The notes under the pieces: model-generated
What the model saw: only the letters and a program-made list of their open reading frames with translations
The model's database searches: none
What the model was told of the DNA's origin: nothing
Made by a program: the position numbers and the translations under genes
Shown here: piece by piece, positions 1-7,900 of the stretch
Numbering within the stretch: position 1 is the stretch's first letter
Layout: each line of letters begins with the position of its first letter
Origin: JAIMBK01 sp040755215
GTDB lineage: Bacteria > Bacillota > Desulfotomaculia > Desulfotomaculales > Nap2-2B
Length of the DNA stretch: 11,753 bases
NCBI GenBank assembly: GCA_040755215.1
Contig: JBFMBG010000088.1
Location: 1 to 11,753 of the forward strand
Direction of reading: 5' to 3'

Positions 1-376
1 TCCTGGTGGCCAGCGGCGTCCCCATGGCCATCGCCCTCTCGGTGCCGCCGACCAGCACGATGTCGTAAAAGCCGGAAGCAACCCAGATAAAGGCTTCCCG
101 GATGGCCACGCTGGCGGAAGCGCAGGCCCCCTCGACGCGGGTGGCGGGCACGGACGGGGGAAGGCCGATCTCCGCCGCGCAGAAGGGTGCAATGTTCATC
201 TGCCCTTCTTCAAAATCCCCCAGCACATTGCCCACAAAAAGCGCCTGGATGTCTTTCGGCTGAAGATTAGACGTTGTGATGGCTTCCATGGCCGCCTCGG
301 CAAACATTTCCACCTGGCTTTTGGCGGAAACGCCGAATTTGGTCATGCCCACACCGGCTACGGCAACTTTGCGCAT
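1..376 (-). CDS. Thiolase (acetyl-CoA acetyltransferase, SCP-x/archaeal type), N-terminal part
   Basis: The first 125 residues are present; the gene continues past the left edge. The start is the ATG at 376, with GGGAGG 8 bases upstream. The N-terminus MRKVAVAGVGMTKFG is typical of SCP-2/SCP-x-type thiolases. The nucleophilic cysteine is C85 in VEGACASASVA; most relatives have ACASG here, so the Ala after CAS is a small deviation. LVGGTERA (about 108-115) is the usual following thiolase segment. The enzyme would cleave a 3-ketoacyl-CoA with CoA, or condense acyl-CoAs, in the cytoplasm. It follows the two-component genes after a 352-base gap, so it could be the last step of the pathway or start its own transcript. 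Thiolases of this type are often encoded beside a DUF35 zinc-ribbon/OB-fold partner, which would lie outside the window. The family call is firm; the chain length acted on is unknown. Confidence 0.9.
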   Translation of the reverse strand, partial: MRKVAVAGVGMTKFGVSAKSQVEMFAEAAMEAITTSNLQPKDIQALFVGNVLGDFEEGQMNIAPFCAAEIGLPPSVPATRVEGACASASVAIREAFIWVASGFYDIVLVGGTERAMAMGTPLATR

Positions 377-728
377 TATTGGAACCTCCCTTGTGTTTTC
401 GTGATCGGTAATTTCAAAAACAAAGAGAACTCTTGTTTTTTCGCCGGGAAACCAAGGAAATCCTGCTTTACTGATTACCTGAAAGCTGTCTATCGAGAAA
501 AATAACGAACCCTGCCCAACCATTGGTTTTAGCAGCAAGGTTTGTCCTATAAAGCATAGAAAAGTTGTTCGAAATAGCCGCGGCAATGACGGCTGAGGAA
601 AGAGAGAGTAATGTTTTAGTTGCTCAGCACTCACCCCGCTTCCCGCGAGTGGGGGATAAGGTGATAATTAAAATCGATTTCCAAAGGTAAGGTAGGTTAT
701 ACGTGAGGCTCCGCGTTAAAAAACCTGG
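377..728. other. Non-coding spacer between response regulator and thiolase
   Basis: These 352 bases hold no credible gene. I see no convincing sigma-54 site: a GG-N10-GC spacing exists on the minus strand at 622-635, but its flanks do not match the -24 or -12 consensus. Partial inverted repeats occur (CACTC/GAGTG around 629-650, AGGTT/AACCT around 692-726), but none is a stable hairpin followed by a T-run. A separate promoter for the thiolase may lie here, but I cannot point to it. Confidence 0.5.
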
Positions 729-2147
729 TCAGAAAAGACTACTTTCCTTCCTGAGTTCCCTTAGTTTATATTGAAAGCTCCGCCGGGATATGCCTAGCAG
801 TTTGGCCGCGCGCGTCCGGTTTCCGCCGCATTTTTTCAGGGCCAGTTTAATCGCCTGAAGTTCGGCTTCCTTTCTCATCATTTTCAAATCAAGTTGTTCT
901 TCCTGAGTACCTGGATCTCCAATATTTTTTGCCATTACCTCGATTTCCTGGCTGACAAAAAAGGTTCTATCCTCCCCCAGTTTTTTTTCGAAAGATAGGC
1001 CATTCTTACGAATATGCGGAGGAATGTCAACTATGGTGAGAATATCAAAGGCGGCCATCACTACCATCTGCTCGACGACATTCTTTAGTTCCCGCACGTT
1101 GCCTGGCCAAGAATATTTTTGCAGACAATGCAGGGCATCCTCCCGGATGCTGCGGATGTTTTTTTTGTATTTTTGCATGTAAATCCGCAAAAAATAATCC
1201 ACTAAAACTGGGATATCTTCGACCCTTTCCCGGAGCGGGGGGATTTCGAGTGGCAGGACGGCCAGCCGGAAATAAAGATCCTCACGAAAGAGGCCGGCTT
1301 TGATGGCTTTCGCGAGATCCTTATTGGTGCTGGCCAAAAACCGGACGTCGACAGGGACTTTGCGCACGCTGCCCAGTCTTTCTACCTCCCGTTCCTCGAT
1401 TACCCGCAGCAGCTTAGCCTGCGTGGATAAGGGCATATCACCCAGTTCGTCCAGCAGCAACGTTCCTCCGTGAGCCAGCTCGATTTTTCCCGGTTTAACC
1501 TTTTTGGCGCCGGTAAAGGCGCCCGGCTCATACCCAAACAGTTCGCTTTCCAAAAGCGCCTCCGGCACGGCGGCGCAATTCAGTGCCAGAAAAGGCCCCT
1601 TTTTGCGTGCGCTTTCCGCGTGGATTGCCCTGGCCACCAGTTCTTTTCCGGTGCCTGTTTCGCCGGTAATTAAAACGCTCGCGCCCGTAGTAGAAATCTT
1701 TGTAATCGTCTCCAGTATCGCCAGCATTTTTTTACTTACCGCAACAATACCATGCTTCTTCAAACCTTCCGGGCTTCTCGGCTCATTTTTCTTTTCGGAA
1801 AGGACTTTTGTAATCAATCCTTTCATTTGCTCCAACTTAAAAGGTTTGCTTACATAGTCACAAGCACCTTTTTTCATGGCCTCGACTGCGGTTTGCACGG
1901 AGGCGTAGGCGGTCATGATAATCACCGGCACAAAAGGATCGATTTTTTTAATTTCTTCCAATACCGCCAGACCACTCTGGTTTTCCAGACAAAGATCCAA
2001 CAAAACCAGGTCAAACGACTCCTTGGCCAGGCAGGCCAGGGCACCAGAAGCATTCTGAAAACATTGGAAATCAAAAAAATTTCCAAAGGATTCCTGAAAA
2101 AGCCAGGCTATATTCGGTTCGTCATCAATCAGCAGGATTCGGTACAT
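729..2147 (-). CDS. Sigma-54-dependent response regulator, NtrC/AtoC family
   Basis: 472 residues with the full NtrC-type layout. Receiver domain about 1-115: acidic pocket D8/D9, phospho-acceptor D51 in LVLLD, conserved K101 in SKP. AAA+ domain about 135-370: Walker A GETGTGKE at 162-169, the sigma-54-contacting loop GAFTGA at 209-214, Walker B with D233/E234 in LLLDELGD, FREDLYFRL at 287-295 and sensor-II WPGNVREL at 347-354. Fis-type helix-turn-helix about 427-466 (GGNRTRAAKLLGISRRSFQYK). Phosphorylated, it should bind upstream DNA and remodel sigma-54 RNA polymerase. It lies 57 bases after the histidine kinase gene, its likely partner, and uses ATG at 2147 with GGAGG about 10 bases upstream. 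All motifs are intact, so it looks functional. A natural target is the sigma-54 promoter ahead of the amidase (11285-11301); that link is inferred. Closest named type is AtoC, without proof of orthology. Confidence 0.96.
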   Translation of the reverse strand: MYRILLIDDEPNIAWLFQESFGNFFDFQCFQNASGALACLAKESFDLVLLDLCLENQSGLAVLEEIKKIDPFVPVIIMTAYASVQTAVEAMKKGACDYVSKPFKLEQMKGLITKVLSEKKNEPRSPEGLKKHGIVAVSKKMLAILETITKISTTGASVLITGETGTGKELVARAIHAESARKKGPFLALNCAAVPEALLESELFGYEPGAFTGAKKVKPGKIELAHGGTLLLDELGDMPLSTQAKLLRVIEEREVERLGSVRKVPVDVRFLASTNKDLAKAIKAGLFREDLYFRLAVLPLEIPPLRERVEDIPVLVDYFLRIYMQKYKKNIRSIREDALHCLQKYSWPGNVRELKNVVEQMVVMAAFDILTIVDIPPHIRKNGLSFEKKLGEDRTFFVSQEIEVMAKNIGDPGTQEEQLDLKMMRKEAELQAIKLALKKCGGNRTRAAKLLGISRRSFQYKLRELRKESSLF

Positions 2148-2204
2148 GGCCCGCTTCCCTCCGCAACAGAAAATCCTGAAGACAAACGGAATTGAAAAGC
2201 ACTT

Positions 2205-3965
2205 CTACGGTTGGTTGGTAAACGCATTTATTTTCCGGAGAAAATGCAGGTAAAACCGGCTCCCCTTGCCCAATTCCGTGTCCACCTCGATGATCCCCCG
2301 GTGTTCGTCCATAATATGGTGGACCAGGGCAAGCCCGATCCCCGTTCCTCCCTCGCTGGTAGTAAAGAAAGGATCGAAAATCTTGCTTTGTTCTTCCGGT
2401 TTTATCCCGCAACCTGTATCGGCGACGCAAACCTGGACGAAGTTGTTTCCCGGGCGGTAACTGGTGGTTACGGAGAGTTTGCCGCCCTGCGGCATGGCCT
2501 TGAAGGCATTGAGAAAGAGGTTAAAGAAGGCCTGTTCGACGTGCCTGGCGTCAATTTCCACCGGCGGCAGGTCCGGTTGCAAATTTTCTTCAATTACAAT
2601 CCCCGCTTTTTCCGCCTGCGGACTAAATACCTTGATAACGTACCGGAGAATCTGATTAAGGGATTCTTCTTTAAAATTTGGCTCGGAAAAGCGAGCAAAG
2701 TCAAGTAGGGCCTCAATCGTCGCATTTATTCTCTCCAGTTCGCCGGCGGCAATCTCGGTAAAGGTTTTTAAAAACCTCTGGTCCTCCAACCGGGCCGGCA
2801 GCAGCTCAACCGAACCGCTTAAAATAGTAAGGGGATTTTTGATCTCGTGGGCAATGAAAGCGGCCAACTCTCCCAACGTAGCCAGTTTGGCGGCCCGAGC
2901 TATTCTCGCTTCTTCTTCCTTCACCCGGCCGACGTCTTCAAAAAGAAAAACGTGTCCCAACACATCCCCGGAACCATTTTTAATCGCGCTCATGATAGCG
3001 TTTACCACCAACACCCGGCCATCGAACCGGGAGACAGACAGATTATTAAAGCAGCAATTGTTTCCGTTGCCTGTGCCGGTCTGCCTGGGCGCGTTCAGAA
3101 CCTTTTGCAAGCCGGTCGCCGCCAAAAACGCGGGGAAACTTATATTCACCGAGCCGAATTCCAGGCCGAAAATTTTTTTCAAACCCTGGTTGTAAAAAAT
3201 GATTTTTCCCCGGTCATCCACAACTAAGACCCCGATGTTCAGACTGTTTAAAAAAAGGATCAGGAAGTGATAAAAAAAATTGAGGGTTTGGGGAAAGGAG
3301 TGGTGTTTTTGCTCCCTTTCTAATTGGGCAAAAACCTTCCCGCCCACCAGCAAAAGTCCTGTCAGCCCCGTGACGGGCTCGATATTTTCCGAGAAAAATA
3401 CTTCCTGGGCGCCTTTTTGAATCTGCCTGTAGATATCTTCGAGGGCTTCGCTGGCAAATGTATAACCGATTACTTCGTCTTTTCTGATCAGAGGCCGGAT
3501 ACAGGCCATGATCTCCCCCCGGACCATCGGCCCCACACCTACAAGCTCCTGGCGCCTGGCCATCGCCTGCCGCCCGATATGAAAAGGGTCGATCGAAGCG
3601 CCCACCATGTGGCCGAACTGTTCGCGGGGCCCGTAAGTAAGGCAGGCATCCAGTGCCAGGGAAAAATAACCGGCGCCCACCCCGGGAAACGCCCCCGCGA
3701 CAATATCACTCGGCGGGGCGAGGATTTCGTTGAGCGCTTTGATCTGCACTTCTCTGGGATGGCTGGGACCAATTCCCCGGGCGGCCAAAATTGCGTCAAA
3801 GTCGCTCTGCAGAAGGTTATCAAGGATTCTGGCCACACCGAGGAGTTTTTCCGCTTTCTCTTTCAGATGGACGGCTTCAATTCCCTGGAAAAGCACATAC
3901 CTCGCGGTCACGGCAGAATTCTCCCCCACTAAAAGGAATTTTCCCTCACGCTTAAATTTCTTCAT
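2205..3965 (-). CDS. Soluble PAS-domain sensor histidine kinase (NtrB/AtoS-like)
   Basis: 586 residues. HisKA about 358-425 has H373 in AHEIKNPLT as the phosphorylation site. The ATPase domain about 435-576 has the N-box NLFLNAFKAM (482-491), G1 DTGCGI (516-521), F-box DPFF (531-534) and G2 GGTGIGLAL (539-547). A PAS domain sits at about 238-345 (GVLVVDDRGKIIFYN). The first 230 residues form a further region rich in conserved-looking motifs (FPGVGAGYFSLALDA, MVRGEIMACIRPLIR, VIGYTFASEALEDI) which I take as a ligand-sensing domain, possibly Cache/GAF/PAS-like. I see no clear transmembrane segment or signal peptide, so it should sense a cytoplasmic signal, perhaps a pathway acid or acyl-CoA. 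It precedes the NtrC-type regulator, its likely phosphorelay partner. Start at ATG 3965 has only a moderate ribosome site (AGGGA about 11 bases upstream). Kinase role is firm; the signal is unknown. Confidence 0.93.
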   Translation of the reverse strand: MKKFKREGKFLLVGENSAVTARYVLFQGIEAVHLKEKAEKLLGVARILDNLLQSDFDAILAARGIGPSHPREVQIKALNEILAPPSDIVAGAFPGVGAGYFSLALDACLTYGPREQFGHMVGASIDPFHIGRQAMARRQELVGVGPMVRGEIMACIRPLIRKDEVIGYTFASEALEDIYRQIQKGAQEVFFSENIEPVTGLTGLLLVGGKVFAQLEREQKHHSFPQTLNFFYHFLILFLNSLNIGVLVVDDRGKIIFYNQGLKKIFGLEFGSVNISFPAFLAATGLQKVLNAPRQTGTGNGNNCCFNNLSVSRFDGRVLVVNAIMSAIKNGSGDVLGHVFLFEDVGRVKEEEARIARAAKLATLGELAAFIAHEIKNPLTILSGSVELLPARLEDQRFLKTFTEIAAGELERINATIEALLDFARFSEPNFKEESLNQILRYVIKVFSPQAEKAGIVIEENLQPDLPPVEIDARHVEQAFFNLFLNAFKAMPQGGKLSVTTSYRPGNNFVQVCVADTGCGIKPEEQSKIFDPFFTTSEGGTGIGLALVHHIMDEHRGIIEVDTELGKGSRFYLHFLRKINAFTNQP

Positions 3966-4103
3966 CGTTCTTGATTTCCCTGCTTTTCATTAAGTCTAAA
4001 AAATGAGCAGGAGACACACCTCCCCGGAGTGCGGCGACATGGCGAATGGCATGGTAAAAAATCGTAAATAGAAAGGGGCTTTTTGTCTCCTCGCCAAAAA
4101 TTT

Positions 4104-5675
4104 TTAACTTTTGATTTGCTCTTCCTTACGTAAAATATGTTTTTGGATTTTACCTACCGAAGTCTTCGGGAGCTGGTCGCAAAACTCAATAAAAGACGGT
4201 ACCTTGAACTTGGACAGCTTTTGGGCGCAGAAATCGATTATTTCCGCGGCCGTCGCCGTTTCACCCGCCTTCAACACCACATAGGCCTTAATCGCCTCGT
4301 CCCTTATTTCGTCAGGCACGCCGATGACCGCCGATTCAAATACTTTGGGGTGTTGATTGATGACCATTTCGACTTCCGAAGAGGCCACGTTTTCACCGGC
4401 TCGCTTGATCATATCTTTCGCCCGGTCAACGAAGAAAAAGTAGCCGTCTTCGTCCACGTAGGCATTGTCCCCCGTATACAGCCAGCCGTCTTTTACTGCC
4501 TCCGCGGTTGCCTCCGGATTTTTAAAGTACCCCTTCATTAAACTAAGCCCCGGGAGCCCTTTCACAATTATCTGGCCGACGGTGCCGGGGGGGACTTCCC
4601 TTCCGTTGCTATCGACCACTTTCACTTCGTATCCCAGGGCCGGCAGCCCGATCCCGTGGTTTTTCCTGGGTCCGTCGACCGGGTTAATGGTCGGCACCCC
4701 GATCGTTTCGGTCATCCCGTATAATTGAATTAAAGGCACCTGAAATCTGCTTTCAAATTCGTCCAGTTGGCTTTGGGTGAGGTTTTGGGCAAAGAAAGCC
4801 AGGCGCAAGGAATTGTCTCCGTCCACGGGCGTCGGTGGCTGGTTTAAAATCATGCGCATCGGGGCGGCGAACAAACTGACCACCGTTGCCTGGTGCCTCC
4901 TGGCCTGGTGAATAAAGCGGGAGGCACTGAACCGCTCCATTAAGGCGACGCTCGCCCCGACGGTAAGGGCGGACATAAATGAATAATATTGGGCGTTCGC
5001 GTGAAAGAGGGGCAAAACCACCATCTGGCGGTCTTCTGGAGTAAGACGTAAATGCTTGGCCATTACCTCGCCCACGTAAAGGTAATTTCCGTGGGTAATC
5101 AGAACGCCTTTCGGGCGGGCCGTGGTACCCGAAGTGTACAGCATGGCGGCCTCGGTCAGCTCGTCAACGGCGATTCCCGGGGGAAGCGCGGAAGAATCGG
5201 CAGAATCTTTGAGTAAGTCGTCGAATAAAAGGGTTCCCGGAGGCGCCTTCGCCGTCCGGCATAAAATAACGTGCTTGATGTTGGGGCATCTATCCAAAAT
5301 GGAAAGAAACTTTTCCAGGTAAGCCGGTTCCGTAACCAGGCCCACGCACTCGGAATGAGTGAGAATATATTCCAGTTCGTCGGCGGTGGAAAGGGTGTTC
5401 GTGGGCACCATTACGCCGCCCATCCTGGCCAGGCCGAACCAGAACAATAGAAATTCGGGGCAATTCGGCAGGTGCAGAACCAGTTTATCGCCCTGACGCA
5501 GGCCCAAATTAAGCAATGCGTTGGCGGTACGGTTGATTAAATCATTAAATTCTTGATAGGAAAAAAACACCACGTTTCCGTCAACGTCTTCAAATATTAA
5601 GAACAGCTTTTCACCGTGCACACCGGCCCGGTATTCCCAAAGTTTGTTTAAGTTTCTTTTTCCGATGATTAACAA
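4104..5675 (-). CDS. AMP-forming acyl-CoA ligase (ANL superfamily), ligase 1
   Basis: 523 residues, a normal length for the class. It activates a carboxylic acid via an acyl-adenylate and transfers it to CoA. Motifs in order: P-loop YTSGTTARPKGV (180-191), LFHANAQYYS (223-232), YGMTET (319-324), YTGD (400-403), VDRAKDMIKRAGEN (416-429) and the C-terminal PKTSVGKIQK (503-512) with catalytic lysine K509. All residues needed for both half-reactions are present. The start is TTG at 5675, fixed by a strong ribosome site just ahead; no Met occurs until residue 85. It is related to the other ligase in the cluster (8075-9751): both share LPLFHANAQ and a similar stretch after it. General resemblance is to the crotonobetaine/carnitine-CoA ligase (CaiC) and medium-chain ligase groups, but the acid cannot be named. 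It lies between the VOC gene and the kinase gene. Confidence 0.93.
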   Translation of the reverse strand: MLIIGKRNLNKLWEYRAGVHGEKLFLIFEDVDGNVVFFSYQEFNDLINRTANALLNLGLRQGDKLVLHLPNCPEFLLFWFGLARMGGVMVPTNTLSTADELEYILTHSECVGLVTEPAYLEKFLSILDRCPNIKHVILCRTAKAPPGTLLFDDLLKDSADSSALPPGIAVDELTEAAMLYTSGTTARPKGVLITHGNYLYVGEVMAKHLRLTPEDRQMVVLPLFHANAQYYSFMSALTVGASVALMERFSASRFIHQARRHQATVVSLFAAPMRMILNQPPTPVDGDNSLRLAFFAQNLTQSQLDEFESRFQVPLIQLYGMTETIGVPTINPVDGPRKNHGIGLPALGYEVKVVDSNGREVPPGTVGQIIVKGLPGLSLMKGYFKNPEATAEAVKDGWLYTGDNAYVDEDGYFFFVDRAKDMIKRAGENVASSEVEMVINQHPKVFESAVIGVPDEIRDEAIKAYVVLKAGETATAAEIIDFCAQKLSKFKVPSFIEFCDQLPKTSVGKIQKHILRKEEQIKS

Positions 5676-5680
5676 GAAAG

Positions 5681-5690
5681 TCTCCTCCCC
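5681..5690 (-). promoter_or_regulatory. Ribosome binding site fixing a TTG start
   Basis: On the minus strand GGGGAGGAGA ends 5 bases before TTG at 5675 (8 bases counted from GGAGG). This strong match supports the TTG as the true start of ligase 1, where no ATG or GTG is suitably placed. Confidence 0.8.
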
Positions 5691-5752
5691 TCAAAAAAAG
5701 ATTTGGAAATATCCTGAAAAACTGTTTCGTTCGTCACCGCTTTATTTTAAGG

Positions 5753-5775
5753 CCGGCCGGATCTTGACCGGCCGG
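5753..5775. repeat. Perfect GC-rich inverted repeat (8-bp arms)
   Basis: Arms CCGGCCGG at 5753-5760 and 5768-5775 enclose the 7-base loop ATCTTGA. It lies in the 192-base gap between the VOC gene and ligase 1. In the minus-strand transcript it would form a stable hairpin, but the next bases (CCTTAAAATAAAG) are not a T-run, so it is not a standard intrinsic terminator. It could slow transcription, block exonucleases or set relative expression of the genes on each side. Confidence 0.6.
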
Positions 5776-5811
5776 GCAGGACAAATCCGGCAGCGCTATT
5801 GCTGAATGCTT

Positions 5812-5836
5812 CCGGCGGTGCTCCTCGCGCCGCCGG
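5812..5836. repeat. Second GC-rich hairpin downstream of the VOC gene
   Basis: Arms CCGGCGG (5812-5818) and CCGCCGG (5830-5836) with an 11-base loop. It begins about 32 bases after the VOC stop in the transcript direction and is followed by the stronger 5753-5775 hairpin. No T-run follows. Its arms share sequence with the hairpin at 6345-6361 on the other side of the VOC gene. Confidence 0.5.
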
Positions 5837-5867
5837 TTTGACTGCTGCAACTACGTCCGGAGCCAGG

Positions 5868-6284
5868 TTAGGCTTCTTTTCCTACCCTGGTTTCTTTTAA
5901 TTCGATCGCAACGTTATTGGCCGCGCCGGCGTCCAAAAAGGCCACGAGTGCTCCTTCTCCCCCCAATCTGGGCTCCTCGTCGAGAAGCGGAACCCCCGCT
6001 GCCTTTAACTCGGCCAAGGACTTTTTGAGGTCGTCAACCTCGAATGCAATATGGTGCAAACCTTCCCCCTTTTCTTTGAGATATTGCCTTAGCGGACTGT
6101 CTGGAAACGGTTCCACCAACTCCACCAGAACTTCCCCGATCGGCAAAAAGGCAATCCGTACCTTGAATTCTTCGTTGGCCTCAATAGTTTTTACAGGTAG
6201 GCCCAGCTGGTCCCGGTAAAACCTCAGGGATGCTTCGATATTTTCAACCAGAATACCGATGTGGTCAATCTTTTTCAACTCCAT
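5868..6284 (-). CDS. VOC/glyoxalase-fold protein, methylmalonyl-CoA epimerase-like
   Basis: 138 residues, the usual size of methylmalonyl-CoA epimerase. Two βαβββ halves are visible. It opens with KKIDHIGILVENIEASLRFY, then FKVRIAFLPIGEVLVELVEP, then GEGLHHIAFEVDDL, and ends NNVAIELKE, all close to the epimerase pattern. Probable metal ligands are H8, E55, H78 (or H77) and E128. The family interconverts (R)- and (S)-methylmalonyl-CoA through an enolate; neighbours may act on other 2-substituted acyl-CoAs. No mutase or carboxylase gene is in the window, so a role in propionyl-CoA metabolism is only suggested. It sits between the symporter and ligase 1, flanked on both sides by GC-rich hairpins. 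Start is ATG at 6284, with a G-rich ribosome site (AGGGGGTGG) about 8 bases upstream. Another VOC enzyme type remains possible. Confidence 0.78.
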   Translation of the reverse strand: MELKKIDHIGILVENIEASLRFYRDQLGLPVKTIEANEEFKVRIAFLPIGEVLVELVEPFPDSPLRQYLKEKGEGLHHIAFEVDDLKKSLAELKAAGVPLLDEEPRLGGEGALVAFLDAGAANNVAIELKETRVGKEA

Positions 6285-6344
6285 TAATTAACCACCCCCT
6301 AAAGGCATATTTCAAATTCCGCGGAAAAGGAGCCGGCCGCCCTA

Positions 6345-6361
6345 CCGGCGAGCGCCGCCGG
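6345..6361. repeat. GC-rich hairpin between symporter and VOC gene
   Basis: Arms CCGGCG (6345-6350) and CGCCGG (6356-6361) with a 5-base loop, 29 bases after the symporter stop. Its right side GCGCCGCCGG (6352-6361) is identical to the right side of the hairpin at 5812-5836, and both begin CCGGCG. No clear T-run follows on the minus strand, so terminator function is doubtful. Confidence 0.45.
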
Positions 6362-6390
6362 CACCAGTCCGCGCTCAGCGAACAGCTGGT

Positions 6391-7881
6391 TCACGTTCTG
6401 GCGAAAAGCCGCTCCACATATTCGGTATCCATGGGCCTGGTCACGAAACTCAACCCAATCACCAGAACCGTGGAGACAATTGTACTAATCCCGGCGCAGG
6501 CCCAGGGCACCTTGAAGAAAGGTATTCCCATGCCCACCCCGAAAACAAAGACCAGGATCAAAAACAGAACAAACCCGGCGATCGAGGCAACCTCCGCAGC
6601 TATCCTGGTCGTCCTTTTCCAAAGCGACCCCACTACCATGGGCGGAATAACACTGCCCGTGAAAAGACCGATCCCCATCCACATCAGGGCAGTCAAAAAC
6701 GGCGGGGGTTTGTGGGCAAGCAGGATGCCGACGATCATTACAAGCGGCACGAGGATGCGCTGCATCAGGAGAACGCGCTTATCCAGCACGTCCCTGGGGG
6801 GAGGATTTTTTTGTAGGGGAACGATCGTATCCTGGTAAATATCGATGGCTATGGCAATGGCCACCACCAGAAATAGTCCGGCGGAAGTGGACATCACCGC
6901 CGCCAGGATTCCGACCATGCCCAACGCTGCCACCACGGGAGGCCAGTAATTGATTAAGATATTAACCGTGGCCGTATCGGATTTTACATTAGGAAAAAGA
7001 ACTTCCCCGCCCAAGCCGCCGACCCACATGATCATGGCCATAAAAGCCAGCGCGAAAAACCCCCACAACAAAGTATGCGGGACGTGTTTTTCATCGTCCA
7101 GCGCCAGCCATAACTTGGACAATTGGGGGGTTAAGCCGAATAAGCCCAGGGAAACAAAGATAGCCGGTCCGGTGAAGGGTCCAAACATGGGGTTCCGGAA
7201 AACGACATTTGAGCTGTAAAGAGGGTCCCTGGCCGTCAAAATCTGGTCGATGGCGCTGATCCCCCCGATGTGCATAAAGACGGGAATGCAGACCAAGACG
7301 GCCAGAATCATCATGATTATGCCTTGCAGAAAACAATTCAAAATATCTGCGTGCGTTCCCCCCACGGAAATATAAGCGGCGATTATACATCCACCGATAA
7401 TTACACCCGCAACATAGGGAAGTCCGCAGGCTTCCGCAAACACCCACCCCAGGCCGGCAAATTGACCGGCAATGTAATACATCATGGCTATGCAGGCGAG
7501 GGCCGTAACCACGCGCAGGACTGGACTGTTAAAACGGATCCCCATAAAATCGGGCATCGATTTGGCCCCAGCGTTTTTCCCTATCCTGGCGAGCAAAAAC
7601 GCCGACGAAGCCCAGGCTGTGGCTATTCCCATATAGCCTCCCATAGCGTACCATAAAGCGGGCCACCCATTGGCGTGAACCAGCCCGGGGTTGCCCATCG
7701 TGGCCGCCGCGCTGCAAGCGGTCGCCATGAGCGCGATGCCGATTACAGCCGGGCCGTAGGAGCGGGGTGCGGTAGAATAATCGACGGCTGTGCGTGTCCT
7801 CAACATTCCCCGGTAAGCCATAAAAAAGAGAGCAACCATAAATAGTCCGAAAAATACCCACGTCCAGGTCCGAACGTCCAT
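6391..7881 (-). CDS. Sodium:solute symporter (SSS family) permease
   Basis: 496 residues from ATG at 7881. An upstream in-frame TTG (7929) would add 16 polar residues but has no ribosome site and lies inside the small upstream gene; the ATG has AAGGGG 8 bases upstream. About 13 hydrophobic segments can be seen, roughly at 7-23, 42-64, 75-98, 121-142, 154-172, 182-203, 238-258, 270-292, 310-346, 369-389, 395-420, 429-449 and 459-480. Family marks include GGTHADILNCFLQG (174-187) and AAVMSTSAGLFL (327-338), the latter matching the segment whose Ser/Thr residues help form the Na2 sodium site in LeuT-fold transporters. It should bring a solute across the cytoplasmic membrane with sodium. SSS members carry carboxylates, amino acids, sugars or pantothenate; next to acyl-CoA ligases a carboxylate or amide is the best guess. 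It follows the small membrane protein gene by 19 bases. Confidence 0.9.
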   Translation of the reverse strand: MDVRTWTWVFFGLFMVALFFMAYRGMLRTRTAVDYSTAPRSYGPAVIGIALMATACSAAATMGNPGLVHANGWPALWYAMGGYMGIATAWASSAFLLARIGKNAGAKSMPDFMGIRFNSPVLRVVTALACIAMMYYIAGQFAGLGWVFAEACGLPYVAGVIIGGCIIAAYISVGGTHADILNCFLQGIIMMILAVLVCIPVFMHIGGISAIDQILTARDPLYSSNVVFRNPMFGPFTGPAIFVSLGLFGLTPQLSKLWLALDDEKHVPHTLLWGFFALAFMAMIMWVGGLGGEVLFPNVKSDTATVNILINYWPPVVAALGMVGILAAVMSTSAGLFLVVAIAIAIDIYQDTIVPLQKNPPPRDVLDKRVLLMQRILVPLVMIVGILLAHKPPPFLTALMWMGIGLFTGSVIPPMVVGSLWKRTTRIAAEVASIAGFVLFLILVFVFGVGMGIPFFKVPWACAGISTIVSTVLVIGLSFVTRPMDTEYVERLFART

Positions 7882-7900
7882 TTCAAAAACCCCTTTCCTT

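Noticed and set aside
532..547. Sigma-54-like sequence AGGACAAACCTTGC in the same spacer
   Set aside because: The GG to GC gap is 9 bases, not the required 10.
622..635. GG-N10-GC on the minus strand upstream of the thiolase
   Set aside because: Only the dinucleotides match; the flanking bases do not resemble either sigma-54 box, and it is about 250 bases from the gene.
2163..2177. GG-N10-GC with TTGC just upstream of the response regulator
   Set aside because: The -24 element matches only at GG, and the start site would fall about at the start codon with the -12 box over the ribosome site.
1470..2195. Plus-strand open frames opposite the response regulator, and similar ones opposite every other gene
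   Set aside because: They lie wholly opposite genes with complete family motifs, have no homology I recognise, and reflect codon bias of the minus-strand genes.
4006..4021. Possible sigma-54 site and weak terminator before the histidine kinase
   Set aside because: The minus strand has GG-N10-GC, but the -24 box (AGGTGTG) and -12 box (CCTGCT) fit poorly. The overlapping hairpin (GGAG/CTCC) has only 4-5 pairs and its T-run is six bases away.
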